Assembly: GCA_023374045.1 (NCBI GenBank)
Contig: CM041778.1
Coordinates: 402,812,438-402,876,437, forward strand
Source: Limonium bicolor
Taxonomy: Eukaryota; Streptophyta; Magnoliopsida; Caryophyllales; Plumbaginaceae
Direction of reading: 5' to 3'
DNA length: 64,000 bases
Under the pieces are notes generated by a model that did no database searches, was not told the DNA's origin, and saw only the letters and a program-made list of their open reading frames with translations. Positions 10,876-24,600 of the stretch are shown in pieces (positions within the stretch are counted from its first letter, which is position 1; every line of letters starts with the position of its first letter). The position numbers and the translations under genes are program-made.

Positions 10876-13800
10876 ATTCTAATGCCTCTATTCTTAACTT
10901 GATTTAATTGTGACCACTTGTAGGGAGTTTCAGGAATCATCCGACCCTGATGTGATCAGCATCAGTGTTGAACTATCCTTCCACCCCAATTTGTGTTTGG
11001 TTTCCCTTGATCCTTAGAAAATCAAGTTCCACCTCCCACGTCATTTTCAAACATCAAATAAATCACTCATTTCCAATTTTCTATCTTTTTAGTCATTCTA
11101 GTCATAATCAATACATCTCCAAGGTGTGGACTCAGTCCATCAATCGTTCTCAGTTCACCTCTCGACAATTACCCGGGGAGTTTAATTCCTACTAAGTTCT
11201 ATATTTGTTCCATACCGATTATTACCTCATAACCTTACCATCTTGTACCTCATATAAAGTTTCATACTATCTCATATCTCATATATTCTTGGAGTCCCTC
11301 TAATCCTCTTCACTTGTACTCTTATACCAGAGTTAACAAGGTAAGTACTTAATACATATGGTATTTGCATCTTCTGTGTGAATAACCATTACTAATCTCA
11401 GAATATATACATATGTATATGTAAAATCAATTCTCAAATTCTTTTGTGCTATGCACTTCTTAGTTCATACGCTAAGCGCTCTTTCGCTCTACCCCCCTTA
11501 AAATGGATTACGCCCACGTAATCAACATGTTATCTCCCTTGAACTTAGGTTCAAGATGTTTAATTCTCACTAAGAATTCCAGCTTCCATGTCATCTATCT
11601 CACATTATGATCCGATCAGAGGGTTTTACCCGTGTTAATGGCTTAGTCTCTGTATCCAGGATCCTTAACGGTATTTATACCATTTTCTCAACTTAGTTTG
11701 GCCTACCCTCAAAGGTTTTAAAGCATACGGTCGATAAGTCGTATATTTGTTCAATTGGAAGATGTGTGGTACATCGTTCCTTTCCCCGTTCATCAGATAT
11801 ATCCAACCTTTTAAGGTACCAGTCTGCTAGCTTCCGCTGTGTGACTCTGATAACCTTAGGTTAAGTTTGCCTTTCTTATCCTTTTTATTGTATTGTACAT
11901 ACTTCTGCCTCCTTACCGTTTAGGAGTAAAGGTCTCTCAATGGATACGTGTTATCTTTATTTATACACGGCCTTAATGAGTAGTAGCTTATATATCACAT
12001 TCTCTCTGAATATCCAATATTCACGCTCTTAGTGTTCTCTCAAGTGTATAAATCGTTCTTTCCAACTGTCCTTTGGTCTGAGGCTGATGCTTAATCCGAA
12101 ACTACTGTTTAGTGCTTATTTCCCTTTACAGTTTTCTTTAAGTCTATAGACATATCAAATGTCTGTGCTTAATCATCTGTGCTCCTTGCACTTCATAGTG
12201 CTTAACTATTTTCTGTCTAGGCTGAGTTCTCTGATTCCTTTTGTGTCGTTAGTCTAACAACGATCTTCCTCTTCAGTTGTTCAAGGTAATTGGCTGCTCT
12301 TGTTCGATCTTGAGTCGCTAACCGTTGTAAGGAGTCGACTACTTCTCGTGTTCCTTACACCACTCGTTTACATGCATTGGGTACCTTACTGATACATTAC
12401 TACTTACCCGACTAACTCATGAATGAGTCTGCTAGGCCCGCAAGCTCCTGTGGAGTGCGGTCATCCCACATCTCGTTTTAGTATACTCGTAGCGTTCGTC
12501 AAACGTTTAGATATTGCTAATTATAAAGTATTCTGCGGTCGATCTACTCTTTCATCATTCCATGATAACACTTATTGTTCTTCTTGAACTTAATCAAGGG
12601 AAATCCATCTACCATGTTCTTAGATATGCTATGTTCTATCCTCTCTCTGTATTTAGTACGGACTCTATCCTTTAGTAATTGAGGTCACTTTCCATCGAGC
12701 CTATCATCTTGTTTCTCATGTTGATCTTCTAAGAGGGAACTTCCAGTTCCTTAAGAAATGGGCAGTGTGCTTCCTTTGAAATCCTTCCTCGCATGGTCTA
12801 GACTACCGACGTTAATGCACAGTTCGTCTTCTATTTCATTTTCTCACTTACATAAGTTTTAGCTCATAAATCTAATTCCCTTCATGTCAATATTTGACGA
12901 TTTATACATAATGGTTGCTTTACTGCGCACCATGACTTAATCCATTCCTATAGTTATTGTCTTCCTGACCTTTTCCACCACAGTAGCTTGCCTTTACTCT
13001 GTTGCCCATAGATGGTGCAACTAGTCAATCGTTTACTCTAACGTCTTACCTCTTATTGAATCCTTTCTTGGTGTATACACACTGGGAGTTCCCTAATTTT
13101 GAGTATATGATGGTTGCCGTACCGTGCCATAAAATCTTTATCTCTTAATATGAAGGTATTTCGCTTCAATTTCAGGTTCACGAGTAGGTCAGTTTCTTTC
13201 TCACGTTCTTCCATCCTTTATCATGTTATTTACCAGGTAATTTAACTGGCTACAGAAGAATAAATCCATTGAGTTACAAGCTCCTCTGAGCGTTGGTCAC
13301 TTGACGTGCCATATTGTGTACTCATAATGTTTATCTATGATGATTACTGATTCCTAAATCTTAGGCGTTGGATTTACGGTCTGTCTATGCAGCCTTCCTT
13401 ATTATATATGTAATTAGAATGTTCCTAGAAAACTTCAAGGTTTACGGTTTCTGTTCTCTAATAAAAGAGTATTTTATCTCTAATAAGTGAAAACCCTTTT
13501 CGAGGGGTTTATTCCCACTCAAGGCCTCACATCAAGGAGAGGTATCCCCACCCTAAAAGGAGTGGTTTGTTCTCTGTCCCTGTCTATTGTATCATCTCAA
13601 TATTCTCACTGGTGCCTACTCTGGCAATTCTTCCACAATTAAGTTATAGGTTTTGTAACCGTTCATATCTACGAATTGTAGTTCATTCATGGCTTAAATA
13701 AGTCGTCTTATGCATTCCTGCGCCTCGGGCTCTGATGTGGTTAACATCCTTGGCTCGTAGGCTCTTAGCGTTTATTTTTCTTAAGTGAGAGTCGGTGCTA

Positions 13801-15261
13801 GGTTCACTACTATACCGTTACTTATCTATAGGTTATCCTCATAAGTTTCTGGTTCTTTGAATTCTCTCAATCGTTATGTTACATGTTAAATGTAGTACCG
13901 GGGTTTCATGGTAAGTTGCTGCATCCTGCTTCCCGCTATGAAAGTTTATTCAGGTGATCTAAGGTTACTTAGTGTTTGCAATACTTCTGCTTTTAAAGAC
14001 TTGAGTCTTTTAGCGATTAAGGTTCGGTTCATATTAGGAATCCGCCTTATGGTGTCTAAGTTGAGTAATTATCCTTGTTATCATGCGCTTCTATCTCAAT
14101 GCTTTGTTCAACATTTGTTGACTACGCCACCCGTCAATGATCAATCATACTTAGGTGTTAATGAATTAGACAACAATGCTAACTATCGTTCATCGTTTGT
14201 CCGGCTCGACTATGCTCGCTCTGTGGGGTAGTCCTCTGAGCTTTTCTCTTCCGGGGTTGTAAATCTTTGATCCTTGGTAGGTTATAGTCTAAGTTCATTT
14301 CCTCTATCCCTGTTTCCGGGGTTTACTAACATCTTCAATGAAGAATGTTTGTTACTAGTATTTCTAGTGGTCATCCTGGGAGTCTTATCCCGTTTCTTGT
14401 TGTAAGTCGTTTCGTCGACTGTCTTCATTGTATCTCGTAATACATTCCTTGTATGTTATTACTTACGTAATGTTTTGCTCGGATTACTGAGTGACCTCTT
14501 AGGTTCTTCTCTTCAGGGTTCAGAATTGGTGTTCTTACCCGTACTGTCAGTTGTTGTTGTAGTAGGTTGTACTGTTGCTAAAATTCATATCATTCAGTAT
14601 TCTGTTCAAGTTCAGCTCCCTGCCGATTGGTGTGTTGACTCAGCTCGTCATGGTCAGGCCGTTAGGCGTTTCCAAGGTCTCATTCTCCAGTTCTTATGGA
14701 TTTGCAATCCGTTATTAATATGCGTCATAACTGTAGCGCTCTACTATCTTGCCTTGGTGGCTTCCCGTATAGCTTAATCGTGGTAGCACTTGCTATGGCA
14801 AGTGCACCATGTAAGATGGGATATCGGTACTGTGTACATTGGTAGTGGTACTTCCTTCTAATCTCCATGTAATTGGTAGTCCTCGGGACTCCATCGATGT
14901 TCCTTTGTTTTGGATAACTTACCTTACGGTAGTTTCCTGGTTGTTTTGACAGTACAATCACTTGTCAGGGTGTTCCTCTTTCTGAGGGAACCCTTTGTTA
15001 TTTACTCATGTCTTAATCCTCGCTCCCGTTCCCTCGCATTTGTCGTGGTTACTAAGTACTGATTCTCCTGTAGGCACTACGTCGTAGTCCTATTTCAATA
15101 TCCAGTTTGTATTTGTTTTCATGGTCGTCAGCGCCATGTCGGTCGGGTTTTTGTAACCTTTTGAGTTGTATAGGGTTTGGAGTTCCCTGTTTCATAATAG
15201 ACTTTCCGGTAGTCTTTATTCTTATGCGCGGTATTATCCCGCTGTTATGTTCCTTCGGACT

Positions 15262-17688
15262 TGAAATACCCATAAAATTTGGCATAGTATTTAATTAACA
15301 TTAGACGGAGTGATATGATATAGATAGTCGGGAATGATATTAATAGAGGCCCAGAGAAGCTATATATCCATCTTATTTCCAAAATCATCTACAATGACTT
15401 AAATTCCTTTACTCCACCGATATTATATGAGTACGTGTAGTTATTCATCTATTTCCAACTCTTATAACGTTGCTGTGTATTCCTGGTTTTGAGAGTTCAA
15501 ATCAGATTTTACTACCTATAATAAATGAGTATTATTAAAAGTATTGTTATTATCATTAATATTTGTTATATCCAAGAATACAAGTAGAATTTTGCTTCTT
15601 CCTAACAATGAACTAGTGTCCTCTTATTTTGAATTATTAATTAAATAACATCCCTTTACTTTTCTAACTCATGAATCTAGATCCTTCCAATGTTTTAACG
15701 TTATTCACTCACCCAACTTTCAAATTGTTATTGTTGCAGTAAATATTAATTCACCTTTCAAATTGTTTTACAATACTGATTACCAGCCTTCCTTCCTTAG
15801 ATTGGATGTGCTTATTAATTTATTTATTTTAAACCTTCCTTATTTATCTATTTAATTCCCTATTTAACTGCACAATCAGTATCACGATAGTCATCCTCTT
15901 GAACGCACTTTCTTTTCACGCTTCTCTCATTCTTCAAGCCCCCAACCCTCTCGAAGTCACGTTCTTAATCTTCCTTCACCGTTAGGATGCTTCTTTGGTG
16001 CCGGCTTGGGTAGAAGGGTAAGGAAAATCTACTGGTAAGGTTAAATAATTATTTCGTTGTAATCTAAATAGTTTATGATGGAATCCCTACTTGTAAATCT
16101 AGACCCCAATTTCTCTGACGGGTGCTACTGTTGCTCTAGCCGGTTGATTCCCTTACGGTGGGCGTATCCAGATAAATGTTGTGCTCAACATTCTCTACCT
16201 TTGCGTTTTGCAAAATACCGATGGATTGGTTTGAATGTGGTTTTGATATTGTGGAAGTTTGGGAATTATTTTCCCTGTGTATTCTGGTGCAATGTTTTGC
16301 AAAAGTTGTGGATAAATGTTTTGGGAGAATTTCATTGGATTGATTATTGGCTTGTCGGTACCTTTTAGGTGCCCCGTGTATATTGTTGGTGCCTTTATGG
16401 TGCTCCGTGAATTATTGGTACTGCATACCCCGTGAATATCATATTAATTTTGCCTGCAGACATTACTTGCAGTTAAGCTCTAATGATATACTCCTTTGGG
16501 TCATAAGTTACCTTCTGGGGGGGGGGGTGTGCACACTTAAGGACGTAGAGTGAGGTGGGATTCTATTTGTTGCGACCCCAATTTGGGTGTCGTCCGCGTA
16601 TACCATTAATTTGATTCTCTGAAAGTTCTCCCCCGCTATGTTTTGTGGCTGGTAAATTGGAATTGGTGAAGTAGTTTACGTTTCGGTGCAAAGTATTATT
16701 TTATAAATACAAAGTGGATTTCAAAACGTATTTTACGAGTTGAGACAATGTTTACTCAGTTTTGCTGATTTACGCGATCCCTTCGCGTTTTCTATTGTTG
16801 TTTTATGATTGTAGGTACTCATGGCTGAGTTGGGGATTAGGACACGCTATCACATAGCTTAGGATGCCGGATCACCACTGCATAATATTTAAAGTTGAGT
16901 TATGTTTTGGAAATACATTGTTTTATTATGTTGAAAACGTTTTGGTCATTTGGGTTGAGTGGTTTAAAGCCTGAGCACTCTTCGCTTAGAGTGTGGCGGT
17001 AACGCCCGTTTGGATTTTGCAAATTCCACTGCTACCTACCTTGGAATGTTTAGTTTGGTATTATTCCTTTGGCAAATAGTAGTTGTGGTGAAGTTTTCAC
17101 ACACCAGTTAAGTAATCTTCCAACAGTGTTTATGTGTATCGTTTGAGGTACTGATTTACTGAAATGATTCTCCATTTGATTGCTAAGTTATGATGTCTAT
17201 TATGATGTTGGTTTGGTTCTATTTTGGTTTTAAAAATGCATTCCAGGACCTGTCCGAACGTCCATCCGGACATCCATGTTCGGACAGGCCCCGAGAGTTT
17301 AAGAAGTTTTCTCTGTTTTGTCGTGTCCGAACTTCTGTCCCAGCGTCAATGTTCAGACAGCATGCGAGGACGGGGTCAACTTGCAAGTCTCGACTTATGT
17401 CCAAACTTGCAAGTTCGGACCAATGTTCGGATGCACGTAAAGGATTTTCGGGCTTTTGAAACTCGACTTGTGTCCGAACTTCAAAGTCCAGACACAAGTT
17501 CAGACATCTTCGGATTTCAGACTTTTTAACTCTTGACTTGTGTCCGAACATCAATGTCTAGACACAAGTTCGGACTAAGCTTAATTTGCACTCCTAGGGC
17601 TCGTTTGAAGTCCGTTTTCGAAGCCGTTTTCACCGTTATCTTTGTAATTTAATAACCTATATTTTAAGGCAAAATACGGGGTGTTACA
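15262..17688 (+). repeat. 5' LTR of G1 (2.43 kb)
   Basis: It starts TGAAATACCC directly after target duplication ggact and ends GGGGTGTTACA four bases before the primer site's first t. It matches the 3' LTR at 61123-63615 throughout. An 11-base G run at 16517-16527 is 6 bases at the matching place in the 3' LTR. The hairpin cluster occupies the last fifth. Short open frames at 16075-17554 are incidental. Confidence 0.92.
17246..17577. repeat. Hairpin cluster in the G1 5' LTR (five units, about 70-78 bp apart)
   Basis: Imperfect inverted repeats start near 17249, 17327, 17398, 17472 and 17540. Each is of the form gtccgaac ... gttcggac with about 15-25 bases between the arms, for example tgtccgaacgtcc ... 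atgttcggaca. Overlapping short open frames on both strands here result from the inverted repeats and are not genes. Confidence 0.8.
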
Positions 17689-18086
17689 AGGTGGTATCAG
17701 AGCCGTGTTTTATAAATAAGATAAAAATTGGATTAAAAAGGAATTAAAATGTGGGGTAAGCCGCTTTGGGGAATTCCAGTACCTGCGATATTGTGTATGT
17801 GGTATTATACTGTATGGATACTGAATTACATACTCTGCTTGTGTATTACAATATTGGTGATGATGTTAGCGTAACTGGATGGGTATAGTGTACTGATATT
17901 GGAGCTATTATATATGCTAGCTCCTATCAAGGGGTAAAGACTTAATATATGGGCATATGGGTGGATATTGCTTACACAATTTAGTACTTATAATCAGGAG
18001 TTTACATAGAGCTCTAGGAGAGTGCAGGACTGGCTGACAGATTAAGTTTTCCATACCACACAAGGAGCAGGAGTCGCAGAACTCAG
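17689..18086 (+). other. G1 leader with tRNA-iMet primer site
   Basis: The sequence tggtatcagagc at 17692-17703 matches the complement of the initiator tRNA-Met 3' end, the usual primer of chromoviruses. About 380 bases of non-coding leader follow before the gag start codon. Nothing else is recognisable. Confidence 0.88.
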
Positions 18087-21000
18087 ATGGCAGCCAACGA
18101 CCCCATGAGACAGTTGCAGGAGCTGGCTCTCAACCTGGGATAGATAGTCCAGAGGCAGGCGCAGAGGGATAATGTGCCGGAGGATTATACTAAGAGGATT
18201 GTCCATCTGAAGCCCACATCCTTCAAGGGAGAGGAGGACCCGGTGCTACTCGGGGACTGGATTAGAGAGTTTGACAAGATCTTCGAAGCAGCCAATTGTC
18301 CAGCTGACCGAAGGGTAAATGCAGTAGTCTATTACTTCAAGAGTGAGACAGACATCTAGTGGTCCGCCAATAGAGATGTGCTACTAGCTGGGCCTGACTT
18401 CGGCAGGGATGACCTGAAGGAAGCCATGAGGAGGCGCTTCTATCCCGAGCATGTCAGGATGCAGAAGTACTTGGAGTTCTCAGAAATCAAGCAGCTATCA
18501 TTGAGCGTTAAGGATTACCATTCGAAGTTCCTAGAGCTGGCTAGGTTTTCGCCTACGATGGTCCCCGACGAGGCGTCGAAGGTGTAGAGATTGGTGGGGG
18601 GGGGGGGGGGGGCTGAACTGGAGTTTGTAGGAGGCCCTCAGCGTGCTGACTATCCCGACACTCCAAGATGCGTACGGGAAGGCTGCTAACCTGTACAGGG
18701 TGCAGCAGAAGAGGAAGCAGGTCCTGGCTGGCAATAAAATAAAGATGGAGGGAGGAGATGAGCCCCGGGGACGAGAGGACCAGTCCCACAGACATCAACA
18801 GGAGAAGAGGTGGAAACCTCATTCGGACCGCAGAGACGGGAGGCCGAGACATGGGGGAGACCAGAGAAGTGATCAGAGGCGAGGTGACCAGTCCCAGCAC
18901 CAGTCTCAGAGGGGAGAGCCTAGGTAAGAGAGGCACTTTTACTGTAAGAGGTGCAACAAAGATCACCCAGGGAAGGATTGTGAGGGAAACTTGGTCACCT
19001 GCTTTCGCTGTGGAAGGTGGGGGCATCGAGTATTCAAGTGCTTCCAGAGCCCCCAGGGAGGCGGTCAGCAGAGAGGTTACAGTGGCGACCGCCCTTTCAG
19101 GCAGTTCGACCAGCAGGGCAGAGGTCCGAATAAGAATCAGCGCGGGGATGCTCCTCAGCGTGGTAATGGAGAGGGCGGAAATGATGGTAATAGAGGCCAA
19201 GGGGAGTACCGAGGCAACCAGCAGCGGGCTCCAGGGAAGATCAATGTGATGAGTCAGGCCAAAGCTGAGGCCGAGGCAGACGTGCTAGCAGGTACCTTCA
19301 CTGTTCTTGGTACTCCTGCAAGTATTCTTTTTGATACTGGAGCTACTTATTCATTTATATCTGATAGCCTAGTTGGGAAATTGGGGATAGAGATTTGTGA
19401 GACTTCCCCTATAGCTGTATCTATACCATTGGGAAAGATAATTACTTGTAAGAACGTAATGAAAGACGTAGTTATAGACATCAAAGGGGAAAAATTTGTA
19501 GTAGACTTGATCCAGTTTGCCTTGACCGACTTCGACATAATCCTGGGGATGGATTGGCTGAGCAAATACAAGGGAAGGATAGACTGTGGTGAGTAGAAGA
19601 TTATTCTCAGAGGACCATTAGGACGGAGAGTCTCGTACAGAAATGTGGAGGAGAAGCCTGGAGTGAAGATTGTCTCAGCAATGACAATTCTCTCTCAAGT
19701 AAAGAAGGGACAGCAAGCATATCTTTGCTACGTTCAAGACCTGAGCCGGGAGTCAGACGAGAGGAAGGAGATCCAAGTAGTAAGCGAATTTATAGATGTG
19801 TTCCCAGACAAAATTCCGGGTATGCCGCCAGACCGAGAGGTGGAATTCAGCATCGACCTGGTGCCAGGCTCAGCGCCAATTTTGAAAGCTCCTTACCGGA
19901 TGACACCCTTAGAGTTGAAGGAATTGAAGACCCAATTGGAAGATCTTTTGGAGAAGGGATACATTCGCCCGAGTGTATCGCCTTGGGGAGCCCCGATCCT
20001 GTTCGTAAAGAAGAAGGACGGGAGTATGAGGCTATGCATCGACTACAGGGACCTGAACCAGATCACGGTAAAGAACAGATATCCCCTGCCGAGGATAGAC
20101 GATATTTTTGACCAGCTGCAGGGGGCAAGAACCTTCTCGAAGATCGATTTGAGGTCGGGTTACCACCAGCTCAGAGTGGCAGAGAGAGACATCCCGAAGA
20201 CAGCCTTCAGGACTAGATATGGGCACTTCAAGTTCTTGGTGATGCCCTTTGGTCTGACCAACGCCCCAGCTATCTTTATGGACCTCATGAACCGCATCTT
20301 CCTCCCTTACTTAGATCGGTTCATGGTGGTTTTCATAGACGACATCCTCATATATTCCAAGGACAAGCGGGAGCATGAGGAGCATTTGAGATTAGTATTG
20401 AAAGCATTGAGAGAGCAGTAGCTGTACGCGAAGCTGTCCAAGTGTGATTTCTGGTTAGACCGAGTGGCATTTCTGGGCCACGTCATCACTAGGGAAGGCA
20501 TCTCAGTAGATCCGTCGAAGATTCAGGCTATAAAGGAATGGCCAAGGCCCAACAACTTGACTGAAGTGCGAAGCTTTCTGGGCTTGGCAGGGTATTATAG
20601 ATGCTTTGTGAAGGACTTTTCGAAGATAGTGAGACCTCTCACAAACCTTATGAAGAAGGTGATCAAATTCAGTGGGACGACGACTGTGAGAAGGCGTTCC
20701 AGATGTTGAAGGAGAGATTGACCACAACTCCAGTTCTAACTTTGCCCTCAGGGACAGACGGATTCGAGGTTTTCAGCGACGCTTCCAAATATGGCTTGGG
20801 GTGCGTCTTGATGCAGCACGGGAAAGTTATAGCCTACGCGTCGAGACAATTAAAAGAGTATGACCAGATATCCGACTCACGACTTGGAGTTAGCAGCCGT
20901 GGTTTTTGTACTCAAGATCTGGAGACACTACATCTATGGTGTCTCGTGCAAGATCTTCACCGACCACAAAAGAGTCAAATACATTTTCACCCAAAAGGAA

Positions 21001-21699
21001 TTCAATATGAGGTAGAGGAGGTGGTTGGAGCTGATTAAAGATTATGATCTGGAGATCCTGTATCATGAAGGGAAGTCCAACTTGGTAGCAGATGCATTAA
21101 GCAGGAAGAGGAGTCATTCAGTGAACTCCATGTGGGTCCTTCCGGACGAATTGGTTCATGACTTCCAGAGATTGGACTTGGAGTTAATGGAGTCCAGAGG
21201 CGTCGAACGAGAGGTGAGGCTGTTCCAGATGAGCATCTCCTCCGACATTTATGGAGAGATACTGAAAAGACAGTCTGGTGATGTTAAGTTGGAGCGAATT
21301 AGAGGGAAGCTGAAGGAGGGTAAAGCAGAAGGGGTTCAAAATCCACGATGATGGCAGTCTTAGATTCAGAGGTCGTTGGTGCGTTCCTCAGGGTTGTGCG
21401 GATGTGAAGGAAAGACTGATGAAGGAGGCTCATAATACTCCATATTCAGTCCACCCAGGCGGGGATAAGTTGTATAAGGACCTGAAGAAGTTTTTCTGGT
21501 GGCCGAAGATGAAGCGAGAGGTAGCGGAGTTCGTGTCCAGATGCCTCACCTGCTACTGCTAGAAGGTGAAGTTCGAGCATAAGAGGATGGGAGGATTGTT
21601 GCAGCCTTTGGAGGTACCCAAATGGAAATAGGACTCTATTTCTATGGATTTCGTGGTTGGGCTACCGCCGGCAAAGGGTGGAGTCAACCAAATATGGGT
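18087..21699 (+). pseudogene. G1 gag-pol, first part (gag, zinc knuckles, protease, RT, RNase H, integrase N-terminus)
   Basis: It aligns along its whole length with the G2 polyprotein. Gag starts at ATG 18087 ([11 protein letters not shown]). Zinc knuckles lie near 18940-19040 (CFRCGRWGHRVFKC). Protease has FDTGAT near 19335. RT has the FIDD core near 20335, RNase H has SDAS near 20775, and the integrase HHCC finger lies near 21430-21560. In-frame TAG codons occur at 18141, 18357, 18585, 18628, 19594, 20419, 21013 and 21560, with a further TAG in the integrase part near 21629 and a TAA at 18925. Frameshifts occur at the 17-base G run 18596-18612, near 20669, near 20870 and near 21335. G0 interrupts the integrase core just after its first aspartate (MDF). 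Confidence 0.93.
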
Positions 21700-24600
21700 T
21701 GAAATACTCTGAACTTAAATATGGTGATTAAAATTATCCTAATAGGTATTTAAGAGCCTAATAATGCTTAAGTAATTTTGGTAAGGAAAAATAAATCCAA
21801 AGAAATAAAGAAACGCTTAAAAAGCGAAAAACGCTAAATAAGCGTTAAATAACCATAGGAGGTATGAGACCTTGGTTAGCATATTATATGGATTCTAAAG
21901 CCTTAATAAGGCCTAAATAATATATGGGAACAACTCCCGAAGAAAACGGATCCAAATAATACATTAAAACGCTAATAGAGCTTTAGCGCACGTTTTTCGA
22001 GAAAATCCGAAAGCGTGACTTTAAGTGGTCAAACGGACCCGTAAAAATTAAGAATCATTAAATTATAATTATTAATCATTTATGGAAACTTAATAACCAA
22101 TAAAAATAATTAAACGAGAAAATTCCGGAAAACGGGCCCGGTTAGTAAATAGTACCGAAACCGGGTAAATTAACGAGTGTTTTCTGTAGAAGACAAAAAT
22201 GCTCCAACTAGTATAACTGTAGGGGGCCGGTTTTTATCAGTCAAATAACTCCCTCACACACACATGTAACTAGCTAATTAAATAAGAGAGCAAAAGCAAA
22301 AAGTAATAAAGTAAAAGTTACTTTAACCCTTATCTCTCTCCTCACCCACTCATTTCTTTACTCTCTCACCTCCCTCCTTCCTCACCCATCCGATTCCTCC
22401 CTCCTCTCTCTTCTGGATTGGGCGATTTTGAAGCTCCAAGGAGAAGCTTCAATGGCTTCTCATTTTCCCCTCCATGCTCCACCTTCATTTGAGCTCCAAA
22501 GGTAAAAATAATTACATATCTGTAATCCCCTCATCATCCTCTACACTTCTCTCTTTTCAAAATCAAAAAATGAGGAAGTTTATTTTCGTGGGTTTGCCCC
22601 ATTCAAAGAGAAAATAGCATCAATGGGTAGCTTGGAGTCTCCTCTCTCCATTAAGGTAAAAATCTACATGAAAGACTCATGTTCTCTCCATTTTCCTTCA
22701 TAACCGGTTTTTGCCCATTTGTAATGCCTTGTTTTCTCTCTTTATTTTGAGCATCAATTTCACCTTGCAATGGTGGCGGATTCTCCTTCTTGAACCAAGG
22801 GCTAAAACCCCTCCAAAAACACTCCAAAGGTAAACCTTAGGAATCTTGCTTTAAACACTTCAATGAACTAGCATTAATTTAAAGGTTAGTATATTAATTA
22901 TACTTGGTTTGTGTGCTTTGGGTGATGGGAATGGAGTTTGGCAACTCCATTCCCCACATAACCGATTTGTGCAAGAAAGAGAGGAAGAAAAGAAGTGGAA
23001 AAGAAATGAAGGAAAAATAAGCTCAAGGTAAGAGCTCCTTCCTAATGTTAAATTCTATTTCATTAGAGTAATGGGAATGGGTAAACAAATAAAAGAACCT
23101 AAACTATTGTATTATTATTGAAGTTTGTGAAGTTTTGAGTATTTGGGAACTAGTAAGTAAATTGTAGGCCTTAGAGCCAAGTATATTGTGTATGAGTATT
23201 GGTATTGACGATTGATGGAGTATTGATGTATTGAGATGGATTTGTATTGTATTGATTGCTGGTAGGACCCTTGTATGGGTGTGGCTAGATCAGGAATGAA
23301 TTTGGTGAGAATTGATATGTGTGGCTAAGTAAGAAAAGTAGGTGAACTATGACAAAATTTTGGTAGAAAATGTGCATTAATGGATGACTTGGTGGATGGG
23401 AGAACCAAGGTGTGTATTGGGGATTGTAGGGATGTTTAATGACCATGGAGTAGTAGTTATAGTATGAGAATGAAAGAATGTAAAAGCTGTAGCAAAGAGT
23501 ATTGAAAATGCAATGGAGAGACTAGGAGAACTTATGTACAAGACCTAGTGAATGAGTGTTGAACTTGAAGAGGTAAGGTAATGCGTTGTAGGCCTTGGAA
23601 ATGGCATTAGGAGATGAGAATATGCATGAGGGAAATAGCAACTAAAATCTGTAGCAAAACGAAACTAGGAAGGATGTGTATAAGTGTTGAAAGGGAGATG
23701 TAGAAAATGTATGTGTGAATTAGTATGAAGAGGAGTAATGAATTGGTAATGGATTTAGACATGTTTAGAAGTTTAATTAGGTGCTTAAACATGTGAGATT
23801 AAGGGTAGGAACATTTGGGAAGCATTTAGGCTAAGTGAGGATTGTAACAGATTTTGAAAATGTCAAAATCTGTAGAAATTGTAGCAGGGTCCGGGACTAA
23901 GTCCCGGACCAACATGTAAAAACTGACCGAGTGTAGATAGCAGTGGGTGGTCTGGGACTTAGGTCCCATACAAGGACCCGGACCACCCCTTGAAAAATGG
24001 CCGTGAGTTTTGTAAGTTCAAGGTCCGGGACTTGGGTTAAGCATGAAGACCCGGACCAGTACCAAAATCCATCCGAGAGTTACAAAGCATTGGGTCCGGG
24101 ACTTACCTTATGTATAAGGTCCAGGACCATATTTGAAAACAGGCCGAGGGTTACGACCACATGTTGGTCCGGGACTTAAGACCCGGACAAGGTCCCGGAC
24201 CAACCAAAAATTGTAAAATTAAGCTTATTAAATGGCTTTTAAGGTAAGGAAGTGAAAGGTAATGATAGTATAAGGTAATTAGTACTTAATTAATGATGTT
24301 TAAGGGTCATTAAAAGTATAAACAAGTTGGAGGATTAAGTAAGAGAGTTTTAAGTCTAAGAACGTTAAGTTAAACTGAAACAACGGGACAACGGGGTAAG
24401 TACGAGAGTAATAACCATGTATGTATTGTAATTCTTAGTATTGATTGAACCCTTTGGCATGTAGCCGGAGGTTCAAGAATAGGACTCGGGGGACAAGTAG
24501 GGACTAAGGAACAAGGAGACACCCGGTAAAGTAAATTTCAGAAAAAGGTATGATTTCTTCATGCCCTGTATCCTAATCTGGTTACCCCGATTTGTGTGCT

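Larger units (their letters stand above)
9493..15261 (-). other. Element H interior, non-coding (3' part)
   Basis: This is 5.8 kb without any recognisable gag, protease, RT, RNase H or integrase on either strand, and with frequent stops in all frames. It is antiparallel and homologous to the interior of G0. For example, the acttgctatggcaagtg area near 14788 matches the complement near 26895, and ggattacgcccacgtaatc near 11506 matches the complement near 44854. A hAT-type MITE is inserted at 10087-10875, and G1 ends the segment at 15262. Open frames of up to 107 residues (13908-14231) are not conserved in G0 and are not called as genes. Confidence 0.75.

Noticed and set aside
13908..14231. 107-residue frame in the H interior as a possible gene
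   Set aside because: There is no recognisable motif, and the homologous G0 interior has no matching frame.
17692..17703. tRNA-Met-like sequence, considered as a tRNA gene
   Set aside because: Only 12 bases complementary to the tRNA 3' end, placed just inside an LTR. It is a primer-binding site, and the same holds for 25963 and 53153.
18553..19200. 215-residue minus-strand frame inside G1 gag
   Set aside because: It is the antisense shadow of the gag and zinc-knuckle region; it is not kept in G2 beyond what the sense frame forces.
22450..23030. Repeated AAGGTAAA donor-like sites after short ATG frames in the G0 LTR, possibly captured exons
   Set aside because: The frames are very short, and the solo LTR has lost some of the sites (for example at the complement of 33290). 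No acceptors pair convincingly.
23887..24203. Regular short palindromic repeats suggestive of a CRISPR array
   Set aside because: The repeats are imperfect and the spacers are themselves similar. They lie inside a plant LTR, and no cas gene is present.
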